Shown here piece by piece: positions 59,141-64,000 of a stretch of 64,000 bases of DNA (position 1 is the first letter of the stretch; every line of letters starts with the position of its first letter). The stretch lies in NCBI RefSeq assembly GCF_001590605.1, contig NZ_CP014504.1:4960001-5024000 (forward strand), in the 5' to 3' direction. The stretch comes from Pedobacter cryoconitis. Its GTDB lineage: Bacteria > Bacteroidota > Bacteroidia > Sphingobacteriales > Sphingobacteriaceae. A model generated the notes under the pieces. It ran no database searches and was not told the DNA's origin. It saw only the letters and a program-made list of their open reading frames with translations. Both the position numbers and the translations under genes were made by a program.

Positions 59141-59209
59141 TCCTGAGAATTTTATAGCTCCTCAGAACCAATTAATAAGAATATTTTATCTTTTTTTCGT
59201 TAACTATTA

Positions 59210-59917
59210 ATGAATATAAACGATTTTATAGTGCAGGTTGCACTTCCTGAACATCGTGTTTTTGCAGAAGAAATCTGTGAAGAAATGGCTGAATCTGCTA
59301 AGGCACGAGGTACAGGTATCGCTAAACGCTCGCCTGAATATGTTGCAGGAAAGATGACTGAGGGTAAATCAGTTATTGCTTTTCATAAAGACGGCTCCTG
59401 GGCTGGGTTCTGTTATATTGAAACATGGAGCCATGGGCAATTTGTGGCTAATTCAGGTTTGGTAGTCAGTCCTAAATACAGAAAAATGGGGCTTGCACAC
59501 ACCATTAAATACAAAATCTTCGAATTATCGCGTCATAAATATCCTAAAGCAAAGATCTTTGGATTAACGACAGGGCTTGCCGTGATGAAAATTAACTCCG
59601 ACCTGGGTTATGAACCTGTAACTTATTCAGAACTTTCACAAGATGAAGAATTCTGGAAAGGCTGTCAAAGCTGCGTGAACTTTGAGATCCTGAAAAGCAA
59701 AGACCGTAAAAACTGTATGTGTACAGCGATGCTTTACGACCCAGCAACGCAGAAACATGATGTAGCAAAGAAATTTGCCGAAGAATTAGAGCGCAAACCT
59801 AAATTATACGAACGTTTTATGCGCATCAAGCAAAGATTAGTGCTTAAGCCAAAATCATCAGATGACAAAGGAAGCTTAAAATCATTCTTACACCAATCAG
59901 TCCTATTTTTTAAATAA
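59210..59917 (+). CDS. GNAT acyltransferase, candidate N-acylglutamate synthase of the arginine operon
   Basis: A 235-residue GNAT protein. The acyl-CoA segment is VVSPKYRKMGLAHTIKYKI (residues 85-103, R/K-x-x-G-x-A loop). A Cys cluster (Cys152, Cys155, Cys169, Cys171) in WKGCQSCVNFEI and KNCMC suggests a metal site. It is the first gene of a run GNAT-argG-argC-argD-argF', so it is the natural candidate for the first arginine step. As I recall, a homologous gene in Bacteroides thetaiotaomicron was assigned N-succinylglutamate synthase activity; this should be checked. Confidence 0.75.
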   Translation: MNINDFIVQVALPEHRVFAEEICEEMAESAKARGTGIAKRSPEYVAGKMTEGKSVIAFHKDGSWAGFCYIETWSHGQFVANSGLVVSPKYRKMGLAHTIKYKIFELSRHKYPKAKIFGLTTGLAVMKINSDLGYEPVTYSELSQDEEFWKGCQSCVNFEILKSKDRKNCMCTAMLYDPATQKHDVAKKFAEELERKPKLYERFMRIKQRLVLKPKSSDDKGSLKSFLHQSVLFFK

Positions 59918-59996
59918 TAACAACTAAAACGGTTATGGATGCCAATGGGCGAAGAAACGCAGGCAAGCCTCCTAACCACAAAAAAACAAATTGCTC

Positions 59997-61190
59997 ATGA
60001 AAAAGAAAGTAGTTTTAGCTTTTAGCGGAGGTTTAGATACTTCATTTTGCTGTATTCACCTGGCACAGGACCGTGGACTGGAAGTTCATTCGGTTATTGT
60101 TAATACAGGTGGTTTCTCTGATGAAGAATTACAGGAAATCGAAAAAAGAGCTTATGCTTTAGGGGTGGCTTCTCATGCTGTAGTGGATGAAACTGCAAAT
60201 TATTACGATGGCTGTATTAAATACCTGGTATTTGGTAATGTATTAAAAAATGCAACTTATCCACTTTCTGTAAGTGCTGAGCGCGTAAGCCAGGCTACTG
60301 CAATCGCAAATTATGTTAAAAAAATAGGTGCTGATTATGTAGCGCACGGTAGCACCGGAGCTGGTAACGATCAGGTACGTTTTGATATGATCTTTAATAT
60401 TATCATTCCTAATGTAGAGATCATCACACCGATCAGAGATTTGAAATTATCCCGCGAAGCGGAAATAGAATATTTAAGTAAACACGGAGTTGAGTATAGT
60501 GCTGAAAAAGCAAGATATTCTATCAATAAAGGTTTATGGGGTACATCAGTAGGTGGGAAAGAAACCTTAACTTCTAACGAGACTTTACCAGAAGAAGCAT
60601 GGCCAACACAGGTTTCTGAAACCAAGAGCCGCAAAATTGAGCTTACTTTTGAAAAAGGGGAATTGGTTGCTTTAGACGGTGAGCAATTAGCGCCAGTAAA
60701 AGCAATTCAGAAGTTACAGGCAATTGCACAACCTTATGGTATCGGCCGTGATATCCATGTTGGAGATACAATCATTGGAATTAAAGGCCGTGTAGGTTTT
60801 GAAGCTGCAGCACCAATGGTCATTATCAAAGCACACCACACCTTAGAAAAGCATACTTTAACTAAATGGCAGCTGTCATGGAAAGAGCAATTGTCTTCTT
60901 TTTATGGAAACTGGTTGCATGAAGGTCAATTCCATGATCCGGTTATGCGTAATATTGAGACTTTCCTTGCAGATACACAAAGTACAGTAAGCGGAAAAGT
61001 ATTTGTAGAATTATTGCCTTACAGATTCCAGATTATCGGTATCGAGTCTGAGCACGATCTGATGAGCAATAAATTCGGCAGTTATGGAGAAATGAACAAT
61101 GCATGGAGCGGTGAGGACGTTAAAGGATTCTCTAAAATATTTGGTAACCAGGTAATGATCTGGCATAAAGTGAACGGAAATGAAGATTAA
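59997..61190 (+). CDS. argG: Argininosuccinate synthase
   Basis: A 397-residue ArgG from the ATG at 59997 (MKKKVVLAFSGGLDTSFC); an upstream TTG would add two residues. The ATP-binding P-loop AFSGGLDTS, the GSTGAGNDQVRFD segment and SINKGLWGTSVGGKE identify it. It condenses citrulline and aspartate with ATP. The next gene overlaps by 11 nt. It sits 79 bp after the GNAT gene. Confidence 0.96.
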   Translation: MKKKVVLAFSGGLDTSFCCIHLAQDRGLEVHSVIVNTGGFSDEELQEIEKRAYALGVASHAVVDETANYYDGCIKYLVFGNVLKNATYPLSVSAERVSQATAIANYVKKIGADYVAHGSTGAGNDQVRFDMIFNIIIPNVEIITPIRDLKLSREAEIEYLSKHGVEYSAEKARYSINKGLWGTSVGGKETLTSNETLPEEAWPTQVSETKSRKIELTFEKGELVALDGEQLAPVKAIQKLQAIAQPYGIGRDIHVGDTIIGIKGRVGFEAAAPMVIIKAHHTLEKHTLTKWQLSWKEQLSSFYGNWLHEGQFHDPVMRNIETFLADTQSTVSGKVFVELLPYRFQIIGIESEHDLMSNKFGSYGEMNNAWSGEDVKGFSKIFGNQVMIWHKVNGNED

Positions 61191-62151
61191 AGCAGGTATA
61201 GTTGGCGGTGCCGGATATACCGGTGGTGAAATGCTGCGCCTGCTGGTTAATCATGATGGCGTAGAAATCGTATTTGTACATAGCAATAGTAATGCTGGAA
61301 ACCTGATCTCAGCTGTTCACACTGATCTTTTAGGGGATACTGAGCTGCGTTTTACGGATGAACTTTCTTCTGCCATTGACGTGCTTTTTTTATGCGTAGG
61401 CCATGGTGATGCAAAGAAATTCCTGGCTGCAAACCCTATTGCAGCTGGTATTAAAATAATAGACCTGAGCCAGGATTTCAGATTAACTGAAGCCGCTGCT
61501 CAGGACTGGGTTTACGGTTTACCTGAATTAAACAGGGACCGTATCAAAACAGCGAACTTTATTGCAAACCCAGGTTGTTTTGCAACTTGCATCCAGCTGG
61601 CTTTATTGCCACTGGCAGCAAATGGGTTATTGAAAAGTGAAGTTCATATCAATGCAACGACTGGCTCAACAGGGGCAGGACAAAGTTTGGCGGCGACTTC
61701 TCATTTTAGCTGGCGTAACAATAATCTGTCTGTTTATAAAGCCTTTGAACATCAGCATCTGAATGAAATTGGACAAAGCCTTTTACAGCTGGATGCCGAT
61801 TTTAATCAACAGCTGAACTTTATCCCGCAACGCGGCGATTTTACAAGAGGGATTCTTGCTGCGGTTTATCTGGAAAGCGATTTAAGCGCAGAACAGGCAC
61901 AAGCTCTTTACGAAGATTATTACAGCGGACATCCTTTTACGCATGTCAGCCCAAAGAATATTGATCTTAAACAAGTGGTGAATACGAATAAGGGATTGGT
62001 ACATGTAGAAAAACACGGCAATAAATTATTAATAATCAGCATAATAGATAATTTGTTAAAAGGAGCGAGCGGACAGGCGGTACAGAATATGAATTTGATG
62101 TATGGATTAGACGAACGGCAAGGATTGAAACTTAAAGCTGCTGCTTTTTAG
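61180..62151 (+). CDS. argC: N-acyl-gamma-glutamyl-phosphate reductase
   Basis: A 323-residue ArgC. It begins with GIVGGAGYTGGEMLRLL (NADP fold) and has the catalytic Cys in ANPGCFATCIQLALLPL, the HFSWRNNNLSVYKAFEHQH and FIPQRGDFTRGILA segments. It reduces N-acyl-glutamyl phosphate to the semialdehyde. It overlaps argG by 11 nt. In this operon the acyl group may be succinyl (see argF'). Confidence 0.95.
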   Translation: MKIKAGIVGGAGYTGGEMLRLLVNHDGVEIVFVHSNSNAGNLISAVHTDLLGDTELRFTDELSSAIDVLFLCVGHGDAKKFLAANPIAAGIKIIDLSQDFRLTEAAAQDWVYGLPELNRDRIKTANFIANPGCFATCIQLALLPLAANGLLKSEVHINATTGSTGAGQSLAATSHFSWRNNNLSVYKAFEHQHLNEIGQSLLQLDADFNQQLNFIPQRGDFTRGILAAVYLESDLSAEQAQALYEDYYSGHPFTHVSPKNIDLKQVVNTNKGLVHVEKHGNKLLIISIIDNLLKGASGQAVQNMNLMYGLDERQGLKLKAAAF

Positions 62152-62166
62152 CCCAACCCACGCGCT

Positions 62167-62176
62167 CGTTTAAACG
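62167..62176. repeat. Short palindrome in the argC-argD gap
   Basis: CGTTTAAACG is a perfect 10-bp palindrome within GCTCGTTTAAACGGGC. The same gap holds a tandem repeat of CCTGAGGTGAAAA and CCTGAGGTAAAA at 62207-62231. They may be spacer relics or operators. Confidence 0.4.
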
Positions 62177-62242
62177 GGCGTTGCAATCAAATTATTTTAT
62201 GAATCTCCTGAGGTGAAAACCTGAGGTAAAAGCTTTAAAAAG

Positions 62243-63376
62243 ATGAACTTATTCGATGTATACCCTTTAAATGATATAGAAATTGTTAAAGCCTCTGGCA
62301 GTGCCGTATGGGACGCCAATGGGCAAGAATACCTTGATCTTTACGGCGGACATGCTGTAATTTCTATTGGTCATACGCATCCTCACTATGTAAAACGTTT
62401 GACAGACCAGTTGAATAAAGTAGGATTTTACTCTAATTCAGTGAAAATACCTTTGCAGGTGGAGCTTGCTGAAAAGCTGGGTAAAGTTTCAGGAAAGACT
62501 GATTTTCAGTTGTTCCTTTGTAATTCTGGCGCTGAGGCAAACGAAAATGCTTTAAAATTGGCTTCCTTCTATAATGGGAGAAAAAAAGTGATTGCTTTTA
62601 AAGGGGCTTTTCACGGCCGTACATCTTTAGCAGTTTCAGCAACAGATAATCCTAAAATTATTGCGCCAGTCAATAGTACAGACAATATCATTTTTCTTCC
62701 CTTTAATGATGAAGATGCCTTGAAACAGGCCTTCGGATTTTATGGAGAAGAGATCAGTTCGGTGATTATTGAAGGTATACAAGGTGTTGGTGGAATTAAA
62801 GAAGCTTCTGTAAGCTTCCTTCAGCTAATCCGCACTTTATGTGACCAATATAATGCGGTTTATATCGCTGATAGCGTTCAGTGTGGCTATGGCAGAACTG
62901 GTTTATTTTATTCTCATGATTATGCTGGCGTTAATGCTGATGTATATACCATGGCAAAAGGAATGGGAAATGGATTTCCTGTAGCGGGAATTTCTATTGC
63001 GCCTAAATTTACAGCGTGGCATTCTATGCTGGGCACTACTTTTGGCGGAAACCATTTGGCTTGCGCAGCTGCATTAGCTGTATTGGAAGTTATGGAAGAA
63101 GATCAGCTGATGGAAAATGCAGCGAAAATAGGTGATTATTTAATTAATGAACTTAAAAAGATCGAAGAAATCCGTGAAGTAAGAGGGCGCGGTTTAATGA
63201 TCGGTATTGAGTTACCGGAAGAGCTTTCACAGGTTAAAAAGAACTTGCTGTTCAAGCAGTTTATCTTCACAGGAGAAGCCAAACCAAATGTGATCAGATT
63301 ATTGCCTGCGCTTAATCTGACCAAAGCACAAGCAGATCAATTTTTAGAAAACTTTAAAATTGCTATAAAAGGATGA
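62243..63376 (+). CDS. argD: Acylornithine aminotransferase
   Basis: A 377-residue class III PLP aminotransferase. It has FLCNSGAEANENALKLA, VIIEGIQGVGG, VYIADSVQCGYGRTG and the PLP-lysine segment YTMAKGMGNGFPVAGIS. It transaminates N-acylglutamate semialdehyde to N-acylornithine. It overlaps argF' by 4 nt (ATGA). It begins 91 bp after argC. Confidence 0.95.
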   Translation: MNLFDVYPLNDIEIVKASGSAVWDANGQEYLDLYGGHAVISIGHTHPHYVKRLTDQLNKVGFYSNSVKIPLQVELAEKLGKVSGKTDFQLFLCNSGAEANENALKLASFYNGRKKVIAFKGAFHGRTSLAVSATDNPKIIAPVNSTDNIIFLPFNDEDALKQAFGFYGEEISSVIIEGIQGVGGIKEASVSFLQLIRTLCDQYNAVYIADSVQCGYGRTGLFYSHDYAGVNADVYTMAKGMGNGFPVAGISIAPKFTAWHSMLGTTFGGNHLACAAALAVLEVMEEDQLMENAAKIGDYLINELKKIEEIREVRGRGLMIGIELPEELSQVKKNLLFKQFIFTGEAKPNVIRLLPALNLTKAQADQFLENFKIAIKG

Positions 63377-64000
63377 ACCAGTTCACTTCAGTAAACGATG
63401 TTGAAGACATCGGCCAATTAGTAAAAGATGCCCTTGCTTTAAAGAGCAATCCTTATGCCGATCAGCAATTAGGAAAAAACAGGACGCTTGGACTTGTTTT
63501 TCTGAATCCAAGTTTGCGTACCCGCTTAAGTACCCAGAAAGCCGCTATTAACTTAGGAATGAGTGTAATGGTGATGAATATGGATAAGGAAGGATGGGCA
63601 CTTGAAACTGAAGATGGGGTGGTCATGAATGGAACTACTGTAGAGCATATCCGCGAAGCAGCAGCAGTAATGGGGCAATATTGTGATATCCTGGGCTTAC
63701 GTTCTTTTCCAAAACTGGTGAACAGGGAGGAAGATTACAATGAGGATTTCTTTAACAAGTTTATCAAATACTGCGGCGTTCCTGTAGTGAGTTTGGAAAG
63801 TGCAACCCGTCACCCTTTACAAAGTCTGGCAGATCTGGTAACGATTAAAGAAACCTGGGAAGGCACTACTAAACCTAAAGTTGTTTTGGCCTGGGCACCG
63901 CATATCAAGGCTTTGCCACAAGCCGTTCCTAATTCTTTTGCAGAATGGATGTGTAAAGCACAGCAGGAAGACATGCTTGATTTTACGATTGTTCAGCCTG
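63373..64000 (+). CDS. argF': N-acylornithine carbamoyltransferase (argF'), truncated at window edge
   Basis: The first 209 residues are inside the window and the frame is open at base 64000. The carbamoyl-phosphate motif is FLNPSLRTRLSTQKAAINLGM (S47-LRTR). The segment MNGTTVEHIREA, SATRHPLQSLADL-like (ATRHPLQSLADLVTIKE) and WAPHIKALPQAVPNSFAEWM match the Bacteroidetes argF' group and not ordinary OTCase. The residue equivalent to Pro90 of Bacteroides fragilis SOTCase and Glu92 of Xanthomonas AOTCase is Val90. That points to N-succinylornithine as substrate. Confidence 0.9.
   Translation, partial: MNQFTSVNDVEDIGQLVKDALALKSNPYADQQLGKNRTLGLVFLNPSLRTRLSTQKAAINLGMSVMVMNMDKEGWALETEDGVVMNGTTVEHIREAAAVMGQYCDILGLRSFPKLVNREEDYNEDFFNKFIKYCGVPVVSLESATRHPLQSLADLVTIKETWEGTTKPKVVLAWAPHIKALPQAVPNSFAEWMCKAQQEDMLDFTIVQP

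Larger units (their letters stand above)
58645..59209 (+). other. Intergenic region holding the leader of the arginine operon
   Basis: A 565-bp gap between the divergent M28 gene and the arginine operon. It holds a -7 element at 58858-58865; a Shine-Dalgarno-like AAGGAG (58887-58892) followed by a start-stop ATGTAA at 58901-58906; a 44-codon ORF at 58990-59124; and an 8-bp inverted repeat TTGAGTTA/TAACTCAA (59121-59140) that overlaps the ORF stop. No tRNA or riboswitch of a known class is apparent. Confidence 0.6.

Noticed and set aside
1..64000. Transfer RNA genes or insertion sequences in the gaps
   Set aside because: No cloverleaf-like sequence, transposase fragment or terminal repeat was found by eye in gaps; covariance-model searches were not possible.

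Overview
The window looks like a chromosomal segment of a Bacteroidota bacterium of the Sphingobacteriaceae, most like Pedobacter. This is an inference from several signs: an AT-rich sequence; few Shine-Dalgarno sites; many TAnnTTTG-type -7 promoter elements close to start codons; secretion signals ending in NAQ- or AIAQ-like sites; DUF2911, UPF0173, bestrophin and NdpA-type genes; and an arginine operon of the Bacteroidetes type ending in an argF'-type transcarbamylase. I see no rRNA, tRNA, insertion sequence, prophage or CRISPR array. The window is gene-dense and cut at both ends: a peroxiredoxin C-terminus at the left and an argF'-type gene at the right.

Layout. 1-900: peroxide detoxification (AhpC tail and an AhpD-like protein). 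1019-7267: a TetR-first RND efflux operon (tetR, tolC, adaptor, pump) with two matching palindromic operators. 7351-9939: PEP carboxylase. 10164-14733 (minus): a second TetR-first efflux operon with the same order but an MFS (EmrB-type) pump and a 16-bp palindrome at its promoter. 14908-18866: small membrane protein, DUF2911, SugE-type SMR exporter, Crp-type regulator, thioesterase, DinB and a histidine kinase. 18956-20464: gltX. 20539-28303: a YpfJ-type metalloprotein, then a same-strand signalling cluster of two histidine kinases (one with CHASE3, HAMP, GAF and three receiver domains), two single-domain receivers, CheR and CheB, without a chemoreceptor. 28367-34044: M49-type peptidase, amidase, glnS, a stand-alone B12-binding domain and a crotonase. 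34213-36980: NtrC-type regulator and a YtxH/holin-like envelope stress cluster. 37237-38982: aspS. 39131-41497: ECF sigma factor, probable anti-sigma factor and an exported 18/36-residue repeat protein. 41576-45644: TerC, NdpA-like, bestrophin and an RlmI-like methyltransferase. 45735-49220: CsaA-like, tadA, sodA, oxyR and GDP-fucose synthase. 49339-54892: trmB, then a run rich in alkylation-repair functions (alkyltransferase-like protein, AhpD-like, Tag, CPBP protease, polA). 54992-58644: UPF0173 hydrolase, YbaB, a frameshifted small gene, NamA-type flavoprotein and an M28 peptidase. 58645-64000: a long leader and the arginine operon (GNAT, argG, argC, argD, argF').

The most informative observations are regulatory or pathway-level. 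The two RND operators differ by a compensated base pair. An OxyR-type dyad covers the oxyR start. A conserved 19-base loop module is nested in two otherwise unrelated terminator hairpins. The arginine transcarbamylase has Val at position 90, which predicts N-succinyl rather than N-acetyl intermediates. The receptor-less CheR/CheB/hybrid-kinase cluster and the ECF-linked repeat protein are the best candidates for incompletely described systems.
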